DNA from: JAPOXR01 sp965214695
Lineage (GTDB): Bacteria; Pseudomonadota; Alphaproteobacteria; Rhodobacterales; Rhodobacteraceae
Assembly: GCA_965214695.1 (NCBI GenBank)
Contig: OZ243967.1
Span: 2,914,001-2,978,000 of the forward strand
DNA: 64,000 nt
Reading direction: 5' to 3'
Shown here: piece by piece, positions 35,134 through 44,966 of the stretch
Numbering within the stretch: position 1 is the stretch's first letter
Layout of the letters: each line of letters opens with the position of its first letter
Notes under the pieces: generated by a model
The model's database searches: none
Told to the model about the DNA's origin: nothing
Seen by the model: the letters and a program-made list of their open reading frames with translations, nothing else
Translations under genes and position numbers: made by a program

Positions 35134-35688
35134 GTCAGGACCGACCGGTGGGCCGGGCGCCGAAACGATTACGGGCAAGGCACCGCGGAATCAACTCGAA
35201 TTGCCGGTGAATTCGGAGCAAAATTGACAATGCATGGCCGCACCGACTCCGCGAGGATGGAGGGAGCTTCTACCCGGTGATCAGCGGTGGCCCTGAGACC
35301 TCCCACAAACGGATCCTCATCCGGAGCCAGCCAACCAGATTCGGGGAGCAGCCCGGCCGGGCCGAGATTTCGGCAACCCGCAGAACGTCGCCCGACAGGG
35401 CAAGAAAAAGCGGCTCGGCACGCATGGCTCCATACGTGCCCCGCCCTGCCTTTCCCTGCCCTTGCCGGGGTAGCCCATATGTCGCTATGGCGGCGAAAGC
35501 TGCGGGATCTCCGACTTCCTTCACGTCAAGACACGAGGTTTCCGTTCAGTTGTCATGAGGCGGACATGCCGAATTCATTCTCCGGAAATCGTGCATGGCC
35601 GACCGTCAGATGCTGCAGGCGGACAGCCGGCTGGCAAGTTCTCGAATTGGCATGGGGATGCGGCGAGGTCTGCCGGTGACGGGAGGGA
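35134..35688. other. intergenic region upstream of hom
   Basis: About 550 bases between hom and the small lipoprotein gene. Open frames of 80-130 codons occur on both strands but show no motif and a composition typical of shadows. The hom promoter must lie at its left end. Confidence 0.4.
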
Positions 35689-35910
35689 TCAGTCAACCAG
35701 GGATTGCTGGAACTGCTTGTAGCTTCCCCGGGCGGGCGCCGACTCGCGCAACTCCTGTTCACTGACAAATTCCGGATATTCGCCGAGCTTGCCATCGGCC
35801 GGGTCAGGCTCCATCGCCTCCTCGGGCAACACGCATCCGGCCAGAAACCACAGGGCCGCGGCACAAGTAATAGCGATCCTACCCAAACCCGTCCTCCCTC
35901 GGCAAAGCAT
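35689..35910 (-). CDS. small lipoprotein
   Basis: The 73 residues start at the ATG at 35910. A short basic N-terminus and hydrophobic core (IAITCAAALWFLAG) end in a lipobox LAGC. The mature part is acidic and starts with C-VLPEEAMEPDPADGKLGEYPEFVSEQEL. No family is recognised. It lies 95 bases downstream of the creatininase-family gene on the same strand. Confidence 0.6.
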   Translation of the reverse strand: MLCRGRTGLGRIAITCAAALWFLAGCVLPEEAMEPDPADGKLGEYPEFVSEQELRESAPARGSYKQFQQSLVD

Positions 35911-36005
35911 CCCGGCGCCCGCTTCCAGACACCGGTGGCGGTCTGCTACCGGCATCCGGCAGGCGAGTATACCTCGCATCTGCCTTATCATCCACGGCCA
36001 GCCGG

Positions 36006-36740
36006 TCACGCGGCCAGGAACTGGCGATAGTCCTCGGCGACCGCTCGTGCCGCGGCCTCAAGCAGCAACCGTCCAAGCTCCGGGGTGGCCAGCGCCGAAT
36101 GCGAACCGACCCGACCGTCAGGAAACTCGGCCCGGTGGCGCCCGGGTGGGCCATGACGGTCGCCGCTTGCCTTGCGGATGTACTCCGGCGACAACCTGGC
36201 TGGCGGCCGGTCGGCATCCGGATGGTCGAGGGTCCGCCCGGCCATCCGGGTCAGCGAGATCTCGGATGGGGTGGCATGCATTCCCTCCATCTCGCCGAAT
36301 TGACGCTGGCGCAATTCCTCGACCTGCGGAAAATCCCACCAGCTGACGATCCGAACCCGCAGCCTCGGAAACACCGCCGGCAAGCGGCGGAGCGGTTCGA
36401 GATTGGCGCCATGGCCGTTGAGAAAGTAGAATTGCTCAAATCCCTGCCGGCCCAGGCTCCGGCAGATGCTCTCGGCAATCGACTGGAACAGCCGCGGCGA
36501 GACCGACACCGTTCCGGGAAAATCCAGGTTGAACCGGGCCGGTGCATAGGCAAGGGTCGGGGCAACCATGGCCCCGCCCAGCATTGCCGCCCGTTCGGCG
36601 ATCATGCCGGCACAAATGGCGTCGGTACCGATCGGGCCGATCGGGCCATGCTGTTCGGTCGATCCGGCCGGGATGATGATGCCTCGTGACCAAGACAGGT
36701 AGTCGTCGACCTCGTACCAGCTCGAATGGTCAAGACGCAT
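36006..36740 (-). CDS. creatininase-family amidohydrolase
   Basis: The protein has 244 residues. Metal-binding motifs of the creatininase fold are present: GSTEQHGPIGPIGTDAICAG near residue 26, FYFLNGHGANLEPLRRL and the acidic GEMEGMHATPSEIS. Relatives hydrolyse creatinine, or act on cyclic amides and on formamides in flavin and mycofactocin-type pathways. The substrate here is open. No pathway partner is adjacent. Confidence 0.88.
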   Translation of the reverse strand: MRLDHSSWYEVDDYLSWSRGIIIPAGSTEQHGPIGPIGTDAICAGMIAERAAMLGGAMVAPTLAYAPARFNLDFPGTVSVSPRLFQSIAESICRSLGRQGFEQFYFLNGHGANLEPLRRLPAVFPRLRVRIVSWWDFPQVEELRQRQFGEMEGMHATPSEISLTRMAGRTLDHPDADRPPARLSPEYIRKASGDRHGPPGRHRAEFPDGRVGSHSALATPELGRLLLEAAARAVAEDYRQFLAA

Positions 36741-36894
36741 TGCCGGCGCTCCGGTAGGGTGCGTGAATCCGACCAGCTTCCGGCGGGTTCAGCTGGACGA
36801 AAATGCCCGGATCCGGCACCAATGATTGGTCAAATCCGGGCATGTCGCTGTGCAGGCTGCCGGATGTCAGTTCCGCAGCCGCTGGAATTTCAGA

Positions 36895-37668
36895 TCAGTT
36901 CTGAAGGTTCCATTTCCTGCCCAGCTCGTCGAAGAAGCCCCGTTCCTGCTTGAGCGTGATCCAGGTATTCACGTAGTTGATCCAGACCTGGTCGGCCTGC
37001 GGAAGCAGCATGGCGATCGGCGTCGGCGCCTTGGGGGCCGAGACCGGCACGATCATCATCTGCGGGTATTTCGCCACCAGCTTGTGCGCCTCGACATTGG
37101 AGGTGATGTGGGCATCGGCCCGGCCAGCCAGGACTTCCTGGAAGTCCCTGGCGGGAGCCTCGACGATCTTGTGCTCGGCATCGGGGAAGAATTGCTTGAC
37201 CTGTTTCTCCTGCGTGGTCCCGAGGGTGGCGGCAACCACGACATCGGGCGCATTCAGGTCACCCCAGTCGCCGAACCGGTCGGCATTGCTGGCCAGGATC
37301 AGCGGTACCGTCGCCAGTGAAAAATAGCTGATCGAGTAGCCGGCGGCTTTCGCCCTGGCCGGTGAAATCGATGCCGACCCGGTCATGTGATACTTGCCGG
37401 AGGTCACGCCGCTGACCAGTGTCTTCCAGTCAGTGGCCACGAATTCGACCTCGACGCCGAGGTCGCCTGCCAGTTCCGTCATGACGTCGATGTCATATCC
37501 TTCATAGCTGTTGGTCGCCGGATCCCGCATGGTCATCGGATTCCAGTCACCGGTTGTTCCGGCCTTCAGGACGCCGGTACTGAGGATTTCCTGGAGGGCC
37601 GATTGCGCATGGACCTGGAATGCAGCGGATGCAAACAGGATAACGCTTGCGATCTTGAGAAGTTTCAT
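36895..37668 (-). CDS. amino-acid-type ABC transporter substrate-binding protein
   Basis: The protein has 257 residues. A signal peptide (about residues 1-21, LKIASVILFASAAFQVHA) is followed by a family 3 solute-binding fold: TGVLKAGTTGDWNPMTMRDPATNSYEGYDIDVMTELAGDLGVEVEFV and the hinge strand TGSASISPARAKAAGYSISYF. The similarity includes cyclohexadienyl dehydratase-like binding proteins. It is divergent from the permease gene. Confidence 0.85.
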   Translation of the reverse strand: MKLLKIASVILFASAAFQVHAQSALQEILSTGVLKAGTTGDWNPMTMRDPATNSYEGYDIDVMTELAGDLGVEVEFVATDWKTLVSGVTSGKYHMTGSASISPARAKAAGYSISYFSLATVPLILASNADRFGDWGDLNAPDVVVAATLGTTQEKQVKQFFPDAEHKIVEAPARDFQEVLAGRADAHITSNVEAHKLVAKYPQMMIVPVSAPKAPTPIAMLLPQADQVWINYVNTWITLKQERGFFDELGRKWNLQN

Positions 37669-37911
37669 ATCGATACTCTTGTTGATTGTGGCGTGTCTTC
37701 ATGGTGCAACTGCGCCGGGCTTGCAAGGACGCAATCAGCCAGGCAGCTGGGCCGGGGGCCGGAGATGTCACGATTTCAAACCATGCACCGGACCGATCCG
37801 CCGTCGCCGAGGGGCGCTGGCAGGCAGGAACGCCGACATGGCTCGCATGCTGACGGACCGGATGGCCAGTCAGCCATGCAGGACAACCGGTCAACCGGGC
37901 AGGAGCCGTTC

Positions 37912-38682
37912 ATGATTATGACACGCTTGCGGAATGCCAGGTTGCGACTTCTCGTTCTGCCGGTGCTTGCCGGCATGCTGCTATCGGGCTGTTCCCAGAA
38001 TTGGGGATGGTACGTGGTCAACCCGGCCACGTCTTCGGGCCTTGCCAATCTCAAATTCCTGGTCGGCGGCCTCAAATACACCATTCTCCTGTCGGTCACG
38101 GCCATCATGATCTCGATCCTGGTCGGCCTGGCGATCGCGCTTCCCGGGCTCGCATCGAACCGCCTGCTCCGCGCCGTGAACCGGACATATGTCGAGCTGG
38201 TCCGGGCCGTTCCGATACTGGTGCTGATCCTCTGGGTCTATTACGGAATGCCGCAGATCGTGCAGCTGTCGATCAGCGTGTTCTGGGCCGGCGTCATTGC
38301 GCTGGCCTTGTCTGACAGCGCCTTCGAGGCCGAGATCTTTCGCGCTGGCATCCAGTCGGTCGACAAGGGGCAGCACGAGGCAGCGCGTTCGATTTCCCTG
38401 AACTACTGGGACACCATGCGGTTCATAATCCTGCCGCAGGCGATACGGCGGATCCTGCCGGCGCTGGGCAACCAACTGGTCTACATGCTGAAGATGTCAT
38501 CCCTGGTGTCGGTCATCGGCATGCAGGAATTGACCCGCAAGGCCAATGAGTTGGTGGTGACCGAGTATCGACCCCTCGAGGTCTACACCATCCTCGTGCT
38601 GGAATACCTGGTGCTGATCCTGGTGGTGTCAGCCGGCGTGCGCTGGCTCGAACGCCGGCTGCAAGTTGACCAGCAGGTGTGA
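37912..38682 (+). CDS. amino-acid ABC transporter permease
   Basis: The protein has 256 residues from the ATG at 37912, after AGGAG. An N-terminal segment resembles a lipoprotein signal (LPVLAGMLLSGC followed by SQNWGWYVVNP). The His/Glu/Gln/Arg-type permease domain then follows: GLKYTILLSVTAIMISILVGLAIAL, RAVPILVLILWVYYGMP and the EAA loop EAARSISLNYWDTMRFIILPQA. No ATPase gene is adjacent, so the ATPase must be encoded elsewhere. Confidence 0.88.
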   Translation: MIMTRLRNARLRLLVLPVLAGMLLSGCSQNWGWYVVNPATSSGLANLKFLVGGLKYTILLSVTAIMISILVGLAIALPGLASNRLLRAVNRTYVELVRAVPILVLILWVYYGMPQIVQLSISVFWAGVIALALSDSAFEAEIFRAGIQSVDKGQHEAARSISLNYWDTMRFIILPQAIRRILPALGNQLVYMLKMSSLVSVIGMQELTRKANELVVTEYRPLEVYTILVLEYLVLILVVSAGVRWLERRLQVDQQV

Positions 38683-38685
38683 CCG

Positions 38686-39489
38686 ATGACGCGCGGCAAA
38701 CCGCCGGACGGGAATGGCGCAGGGAGATGGCCGCTGCTGGCAATCCTGCCGCTGCTGGCACTGTGTCTTGCCGCAATTCCAGCTGCCGCCTGGTCCGGTG
38801 AGGTCTGGCACGGGATCCGCGTGGCAGAAGAGCATCGATGTAGCCACTACGACCGGGGTGACTACCGCTATCCGCAGTCGGTCGAGCTTGCCATCATTGC
38901 CGACCAGGCCGGCAAGGTCTACGGACCCTATACCGGGCGGACATTCGCCAGCCGACGGCAGACCGATATCGAGCATATCATTGCCGTCTCCGAGGCCCAT
39001 GACAGCGGTCTCTGTGCGGCCTCGCCGGCAAGAAAGCGGGAATTCGCCAGAGACCTGCTGAACCTCACCCTCGCCACACCCGAGGTCAATCGCTGTTCGA
39101 AGGCGGGAAAATGTGCCCGGGATGCAGCGGAATGGCTGCCGGCGCTCAATCGTTGCTGGTTTGCCGCCCGGATCGTTGCTGTCCGGCAAAAATACGACCT
39201 GACCATCGATGCCCGGGAGGCCGACGCTCTCGAGGCGATTCTCTCCGGATGCGACGATATCGAGATGGTAGTGCTGGACAGCGACCCGATTGAAATCAAG
39301 ACTGCGCCCGTTTTGGCGGACGGGGCAGGGATGTCGCCCGACGAAGTATTGGCAAGGTGGGATGACAACGGCAATGGTCGCATTACCTGCAAGGAAGCGC
39401 GCCGGCACGGGATTGCACCGGTGCCCCGTAGCCATGCCGCATACCGTTTCATGCGGGATGGCGATGGTGATGGCGTGGTCTGTGAATAG
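38686..39489 (+). CDS. secreted HNH-type nuclease with Excalibur tail
   Basis: The protein has 267 residues. A signal peptide (about residues 1-36, hydrophobic LLAILPLLALCLAAIPAAAWS) is followed by a nuclease domain with the metal/catalytic motif DIEHIIAVSEAHDSG (D94, H97). Conserved cysteines lie at CSHYD and NRCSKAGKCARDA. Near the C-terminus is an EF-hand-like loop DDNGNGRITCKEA. The last 20 residues form an Excalibur calcium-binding motif (MRDGDGDGVVCE). An extracellular calcium-dependent DNase is predicted. It starts 3 bases after the permease gene. Confidence 0.75.
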   Translation: MTRGKPPDGNGAGRWPLLAILPLLALCLAAIPAAAWSGEVWHGIRVAEEHRCSHYDRGDYRYPQSVELAIIADQAGKVYGPYTGRTFASRRQTDIEHIIAVSEAHDSGLCAASPARKREFARDLLNLTLATPEVNRCSKAGKCARDAAEWLPALNRCWFAARIVAVRQKYDLTIDAREADALEAILSGCDDIEMVVLDSDPIEIKTAPVLADGAGMSPDEVLARWDDNGNGRITCKEARRHGIAPVPRSHAAYRFMRDGDGDGVVCE

Positions 39490-39531
39490 ATTCCGTGCAA
39501 CTCGTGTCGTGCTGATCGGAGGGAAGGGAGA

Positions 39532-40428
39532 GTGACCAGGCAGCTTGCCGTTCTCATGGTCGTTCTGGGCGCGGTGTTCCTCAGCACGGGCGCGGTGTTC
39601 ATGCGACTGATCGAATCGGCTGGCGGGTTCCAGATCCTGTTCTACCGGTCGTTCACCCTGTGCGCGACGATCCTGGCCTTCGTGTGCATTCGCCGCCGGC
39701 ACACGCCATTGCAGGTGTTCAAATCCCTCGACCGGATCGATCTGGGGATTGGGCTGCTGATCTCGGTCTCCTTTACCGGCTACGTGTTTGCCGTTCTCAA
39801 CACCACGGTTCCATCGGCCCTTTTCATCCTGACTGCCTCGCCGCTGGTTGCAGCCACGGTCGGATGGTTGTGGATCGGCGAAAAACCGCACCCGGTGACC
39901 TGGCTGTCGATGGCCATTGCCTGTGGCGGCGTCCTGTTCATGGTCGGTGACGGGCTCGCCGCCGGACGGACCTTCGGCAATTTCTGTGCACTGGTTGCTG
40001 CATCTTCCTTTGCGGTGATGCTGGTCTTTGCGCGGCGGAGCCGCAAGACCGATATTCTCGGTGGCGCGTTCCTGGCCGGCCTGCTGTCAGGTCTCTACGG
40101 GCTGGTCATCCTGGCATCGGTCGGGGGTGGCCTGGAGATCGGCACCAGGGATCTGGTGCTGATTCTGACAACCGGCGTTGTCTCGATCGGCATTGGTCTT
40201 GCCTGCATTACCTGGGGAACACCGTATATGCCGGCGGCGGAGGTCGGGGTGATCGTGCTGATCGAGAGTGTTCTTGCCCCCTTCTGGGTCTGGCTGTTCG
40301 GGTTCGAGGGCATTACCGGAGCCGAACTCGTCGGCGGCTCGGCGGTGTTGGCATCGGTCATCCTGCTGTCGGTCTTCTCCGGGCGGTCAATACCACCTCC
40401 CGGAAGCAGGAAGGCAGGTGCTGGCTGA
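39532..40428 (+). CDS. EamA/DMT-family transporter
   Basis: The protein has 298 residues and starts at GTG 39532 after GGGAAGGGAGA. About ten membrane helices form two EamA repeats, for example LAVLMVVLGAVFLSTGAVFMRLIESAGG and, in the second half, GVVSIGIGLACITWGTPYMPAAEVGVIVLIESVLAPFWVWLFG. A drug/metabolite exporter is likely; the substrate is unknown. Confidence 0.85.
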   Translation: MTRQLAVLMVVLGAVFLSTGAVFMRLIESAGGFQILFYRSFTLCATILAFVCIRRRHTPLQVFKSLDRIDLGIGLLISVSFTGYVFAVLNTTVPSALFILTASPLVAATVGWLWIGEKPHPVTWLSMAIACGGVLFMVGDGLAAGRTFGNFCALVAASSFAVMLVFARRSRKTDILGGAFLAGLLSGLYGLVILASVGGGLEIGTRDLVLILTTGVVSIGIGLACITWGTPYMPAAEVGVIVLIESVLAPFWVWLFGFEGITGAELVGGSAVLASVILLSVFSGRSIPPPGSRKAGAG

Positions 40429-40737
40429 GATCGATGGCCCGAATCGGTGACCTGGCAAATCCCCTGAACATGGTCGGGAAGGTGGAGGGCTCGCATGGCC
40501 TCATCATCAGCCTCAGCCGAGCCGGATCCCTGTGCCGAATCCGGAAAGGCTTCGTCGAGACGCAACAGCCCTGCCGAATTCAGGTGGCTGCACCGAGCGA
40601 AATCCGGTGGCTGCTTTCCAGGAAACCGGGTGGCTACCCCGGTGAAATTTTGCAACTCCCGCAGCTGCTTCCTGCATTGCGCCTGGCTTCAATTGTCCCT
40701 AGGGTATAAATTTCTCCAATGTTCTACCGTGGGCAAG
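40429..40737. other. intergenic region upstream of vapBC
   Basis: About 310 bases without a supported gene. AT-rich sequence near 40700-40720 (AGGGTATAAATTT) is the likely vapBC promoter region, and CCCTAGGG just upstream is a small palindrome. Confidence 0.35.
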
Positions 40738-40995
40738 ATGGGCTTGAATATCAAGAATGACGAAACCTGCCGACTGGCGCGGGAAGTTGCCGAGTTGACC
40801 GGCGATACCATGACCGGTGCGATTACTGTCGCATTGCGCGAGCGCCGGGAGCGGGTGCGACAGCACCGGCGTGCGGATATCCTGGCTCGGGAACTGCACG
40901 CCATCGGACAGCGCTGTGCCGGTCTCTTGAGGCCCGGGCCTTCCGCGGTCGAGCATGGCGACCTGCTCTATGACGAGCGGGGCCTGCCCAAGTGA
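40738..40995 (+). CDS. vapB: VapB-type antitoxin (PSK-family transcription factor)
   Basis: The protein has 85 residues from the ATG at 40738. It starts MGLNIKNDETCRLAREVAELTG, followed by AITVALRERRERVR. This matches the Rv0623/PSK-type antitoxin family with an N-terminal DNA-binding part. Its stop overlaps the vapC GTG (GTGA), which is standard for translationally coupled antitoxin-toxin pairs. It should repress the operon and block VapC. Confidence 0.85.
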   Translation: MGLNIKNDETCRLAREVAELTGDTMTGAITVALRERRERVRQHRRADILARELHAIGQRCAGLLRPGPSAVEHGDLLYDERGLPK

Positions 40996-41405
40996 TCATC
41001 GACACCTCGGCCGTCCTTGCCATACTGTTCGGCGAAGCAGACGCGGTGCGCTACGAGGATACGATCGCGGCGGCATGGCCGCGCCGCATGTCTGCCGTCG
41101 CGCTGCTTGAGGTGGCGATGGTGGTCGAGGGGCGAGGCGGAGCGGCCGCAGGTCAGGTGCTCGACACATTCCTGGAGAAAGCATCCGTCGAATTCGTTGC
41201 GGTCACTGCCGAACACGCGGTCGCGGCGCGGCGGGCCTGGCAGCGTTTCGGAAAGGGAAACCATCCGGCGGCACTGAACTTCGGCGACTGCTTCGCTTAC
41301 GCTTTGGCCGAATTGACAGGCGAGCCGCTGCTATTCAAGGGATCAGACTTCGCCCGCACCGATGTCACCTCCGCATTGCCTCCGCTCGGGGAGGGCGGTT
41401 CGTGA
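40992..41405 (+). CDS. vapC: VapC-type PIN-domain ribonuclease toxin
   Basis: The protein has 137 residues from the GTG at 40992. The four acidic PIN residues are in place: D4 (MIIDTSAVLAILFGE), E in ALLEVAMVVEG, D in LNFGDCFAYALA and D in LLFKGSDF. It is predicted to cleave RNA, probably a tRNA as in other VapC toxins, when the antitoxin is degraded. Confidence 0.9.
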   Translation: MIIDTSAVLAILFGEADAVRYEDTIAAAWPRRMSAVALLEVAMVVEGRGGAAAGQVLDTFLEKASVEFVAVTAEHAVAARRAWQRFGKGNHPAALNFGDCFAYALAELTGEPLLFKGSDFARTDVTSALPPLGEGGS

Positions 41406-42260
41406 CCGGCGCTCGGGCGTTGCGTGGCTGCAGGGTTTGTCGGCGGGGAGCGGGCGATCTCGACCGGATCGGAACTGCGCCTGACAAGCCACAAATCCAG
41501 TTGACCGGCGCGCCTCGCATGGCTGGAAGACAGGTCTTGGGGAGAGCAGAACATCAACTCCTGCCCCATGCCGTCATTGCCATTGGTAACTTGCAGAGGA
41601 TTGGGGCGGCAACGACCCGGTACAAGGAGACCGGACCCGGTCCAATGGATTGACAGGCCCGGCGGCGTGATGTGCCAGCGTCCGGGGCGCGAAGTTTGAA
41701 TTGTGTCCCATTGGGTATATGTACTGCACCGGCATTCACATGCCGGCGAGGCACCGTGATCAGGAATCCGAGATGACCCGACACAGACACGGCCTTGCAT
41801 GGCGGCCAGCCAGTTGCAGCACCCGGGAGTTGTTGAAGTACCTGCGGGCCGCCGTCGTCAAATTGATGGGGCATTCGGGAGACATGTTTCCGAGGGCGAT
41901 CGCAGGGACTATCAAGACCTGGCCTGGCCTCGACAATTGTAATCGGAATTTCCCGAGATTTCTGCGAGCCATCAAGCGCGGTGTGCTGGCAACCGGAGCA
42001 ATGCCGCTGGACTTTCCGGCAATCCACCCGGGTGAGGCCTTTGCTAATAGGACCGGCATGAAATTTCGCAATCGTTCTGCCTCCCGACACCGAGGAGACA
42101 ATCCGCGCTCAGTCAGTGGATGCAGCGGTGCTGACGGGAGGTTTCGAATTCCGCTTCAGGCGCCCGGCCGGCATGGCCGACGAGTGGACAGGAGATCAGG
42201 AGCGGGCCGTCTGCGCATGGGTAGCGATGGTGCCGGGTCTGTCGGTCGGACCCTGGCCGG
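41406..42260. other. long intergenic region before the MATE gene
   Basis: About 850 bases, intermediate in GC, with no motif-bearing frame on either strand. The largest open frame (about 190 codons on the plus strand) shows no family resemblance. It may be decayed sequence. Confidence 0.4.
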
Positions 42261-43640
42261 ATGCTGAGCCGGGGCGAACTGACCACCGGATCGATTCCTG
42301 GGCATTTTCGACGTATGGCGTTGCCCACCGCCATCGGAATGGTGTTCACAACGCTCTACAATGTCGTCGACAGCTATTTTGCCGGGCTCATCTCGACGGA
42401 GGCGCTTGCTGGCCTGGGCATCTCCTTCCAGCTTTTCTTCCTGCTGGTCTGCGTCGGCATCGGCATTAATGCCGCCATGGGAGCGCTGGTCGGCAATGCG
42501 CTCGGTGCCGGCCGCCGCCGGAGGGCGAGGATCACCGCCTGCCAGGGGCTGAGCTATGCCGCCATCGCGTCGGTGGTGTTGACGATTCTCGGTTACCTGC
42601 TGTCGCCGGTGCTGGTGAGTGCGGTATCCGAGCCAGGCGAGTTCCGTGACCTGGCCATCGCCTATCTTGACGTCCTGCTGCTGGCCACGCCGACATTCCT
42701 GATCGCGTTCTCGGCCAACGGCATTCTCGGCGCCCAGGGCGACGCGGTTTCGATGCAGCGGGCGCAGATCGCGGCGTTCTTTGCCAATGTCGTGCTCAAC
42801 CCGTTGATGATCTTCGGTATTCCGGGGCTGGTTCCGGGTATCGGCTTCAACGGAATTGCCCTGTCGACCCTGACTTCCCAGGCCGGGGTCATGATCTACA
42901 TTCTCTGGCGGGTCTACCGGTCCAGCCTGATGTCCGGACAACGGGCGATCGATTACCGGCCAAGGGCAATGCGCTTCCGGGAAATCACCGCCATGGCCTT
43001 TCCGGCTGCCTCGGCGATGATCGTCATGCTGATCGGCGCCTATGTCACCCAGCTCTACCTGAAGCCCTTCGGCCCGGAAGCCATCGCTGCCTACGGGGTC
43101 GGGTTGCGAATCGAGCAGATGCTGCTCCTGCCGGGCTTCGGGCTGACCATCGCCCTGTTGCCGATTGCGGCGCAGAATTTCGGTGCCGTCGAGTATGACC
43201 GGGTGCGAGAGGCGTTTGCATTCTGCTGCAAGGCCGGTTTCGTGCTCATGCTGGCCGCATCACTGGTGCTCTGGATCGCCGCCCGCCCGGCCGTCAGCCT
43301 GTTCAGCTCCGACCCGGACGTGGTCAGGCTTGGCGGCGACTACCTGAATGTCGACGGGTTCCTGCTGCCAGTCTACATCCTGCTATTCGCGATGAATTCC
43401 CTGCTGCAGGCATTCAAGCGGCCGATGTACACGTTGTGGATCGGAATCTACCGCCAGGGATTCGGCATCGCGGCGTTTTGTGCCCTCTTTGTCATCCTGC
43501 TGGATTGGGGAAGCTGGGGAGTCTGGTTCGGGATCGCTGCCAGCGTCTTCACCGGATTCCTGTTGGCATTGCGGATTACCTGGTCAGTGGCGAACCGGGA
43601 AATCGGCGGGCTGTTCAGCCGTCGGGTGAAGGATTTCTGA
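42261..43640 (+). CDS. MATE-family efflux transporter
   Basis: The protein has 459 residues and about twelve membrane helices. MATE features are GHFRRMALPTAIGMVFTTLYNVVDSYFAGLISTEALAGLGI at the start, INAAMGALVGNALGAGRRRRAR after helix 3, and the internal repeat PAASAMIVMLIGAYVTQLYLKPFGPEAIAAYGVGLRIEQM. It exports drugs or metabolites with Na+ or H+. It converges with the acyl-CoA dehydrogenase gene, 11 bases apart. Confidence 0.92.
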   Translation: MLSRGELTTGSIPGHFRRMALPTAIGMVFTTLYNVVDSYFAGLISTEALAGLGISFQLFFLLVCVGIGINAAMGALVGNALGAGRRRRARITACQGLSYAAIASVVLTILGYLLSPVLVSAVSEPGEFRDLAIAYLDVLLLATPTFLIAFSANGILGAQGDAVSMQRAQIAAFFANVVLNPLMIFGIPGLVPGIGFNGIALSTLTSQAGVMIYILWRVYRSSLMSGQRAIDYRPRAMRFREITAMAFPAASAMIVMLIGAYVTQLYLKPFGPEAIAAYGVGLRIEQMLLLPGFGLTIALLPIAAQNFGAVEYDRVREAFAFCCKAGFVLMLAASLVLWIAARPAVSLFSSDPDVVRLGGDYLNVDGFLLPVYILLFAMNSLLQAFKRPMYTLWIGIYRQGFGIAAFCALFVILLDWGSWGVWFGIAASVFTGFLLALRITWSVANREIGGLFSRRVKDF

Positions 43641-43651
43641 GCCCGGGCCCG

Positions 43652-44809
43652 TCAGTCATCCAGCGAGCGGGCGATCAGCTCCTTCATGATTTCATTGGTG
43701 CCGCCATAGATCATCTGTACCCGGGCATCGGTGTACATGCGCGAAATCGGAAATTCGGACATGTAGCCATAGCCGCCATGCAGCTGCAGGCATTCATCCA
43801 TGACCTCGTTCTGCGCCTGGCTGCCCCAGAATTTTGCCATCGACGCCGTCGCCGGATCAAGCTGTCCAGCCTCGATCCGGGCAATGCAGTCATTGACAAA
43901 GGAGCGCAGCAACTCGCATTTCGTCCTGGCTTCGGCCAGCTTGAAGCGGGTGTTCTGGAAATCCATGATGCGCTGCCCAAACGCCTTGCGCTGCCTGACA
44001 TAGTCGGCGGTTGAAGAGACCGCCAGATCCATGGTCCCGAGCGCGGTAATGGCGATCAGCAACCGCTCCCAGGGCAGCTGCTTCATCAGCTGGTAGAAAC
44101 CCTGGCCTTCCTCGTCGCCAAGGAGGTTGGTCAGCGGAACCGCGGCGTTGTCGAAGAACAGTTCGGCAGTGTCATTGCCATGCGCGCCCATTTTTTCGAG
44201 ATTGCGGCCGCGGCGAAATCCGTCGGTGTTTTCGGCTTCCACGACAACCAGTGAAATGCCCCTGGCGCCCTCGCCCTCGCCGGTCCTTGCTGCCACGATG
44301 ACCAGGTCGGCGCTCATCCCGTTGGTGATGAAGGTCTTGGACCCGTTCAGCCGATACTGGTTGCCATCTGCCATTGCCGTCGTGGCGATGGATTGCACAT
44401 CCGACCCACAGCCAGGTTCGGACATTGCCAGCGCCCCGACCATCTCGCCCGACACCAGGGGCGGCAGCCATTTCGACTTCTGTTCGTGGGAGCCGTATTT
44501 GAGGATGTAGTGAATGACGATGGACTGGATGCCGAATCCCCAGCCCATGTCACCGCACGCACCCTGCTCGTAGAGCACGATGGAATCGAAGCCGAGGCCG
44601 CCACCGCTGCCGCCAAATTCCTCGGGCACCGAACCTCCCATCAAGCCGGCATCGCCGGCCTTGTTCCAGAAGTCGCGATCGACGATGCCGCTGGCCGCCC
44701 ACCTTTCCATGTTCGGAGCCAGTTCGCGGCCGTAGAATCGCCGGACGGCATCGACAAACATGTCATGGTCCTCGTCGTTCCACGTGGATGTCGGTGTCAT
44801 CAATCCCAT
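43652..44809 (-). CDS. acyl-CoA dehydrogenase
   Basis: The protein has 385 residues (an ATG at 44800 is equally possible). Motifs are MSEPGCGSDVQSIATTA and GSKTFITNGMSADLVIVAARTG for FAD and substrate binding, and MYTDARVQMIYGGTNEIMKELIAR at the end. The usual catalytic position in YEGT reads YGGT, so the base is probably the glutamate of PWERLLIA, as in isovaleryl- and long-chain-type enzymes. The substrate is unknown. Confidence 0.9.
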   Translation of the reverse strand: MGLMTPTSTWNDEDHDMFVDAVRRFYGRELAPNMERWAASGIVDRDFWNKAGDAGLMGGSVPEEFGGSGGGLGFDSIVLYEQGACGDMGWGFGIQSIVIHYILKYGSHEQKSKWLPPLVSGEMVGALAMSEPGCGSDVQSIATTAMADGNQYRLNGSKTFITNGMSADLVIVAARTGEGEGARGISLVVVEAENTDGFRRGRNLEKMGAHGNDTAELFFDNAAVPLTNLLGDEEGQGFYQLMKQLPWERLLIAITALGTMDLAVSSTADYVRQRKAFGQRIMDFQNTRFKLAEARTKCELLRSFVNDCIARIEAGQLDPATASMAKFWGSQAQNEVMDECLQLHGGYGYMSEFPISRMYTDARVQMIYGGTNEIMKELIARSLDD

Positions 44810-44966
44810 CTCGAAGTCTCCATTGCCGGTTGCAATCCTGCTGCACGCGGTGTGGCACGCAGGAAAATCCGGCGTTACCAGAAATTGAATAAATCTGCCC
44901 GTCCGCTATCCTGCACGGGATGTGTGATTTTCCAGCACAACATCAAGTGTCCAGCAAGGCGGCCGC

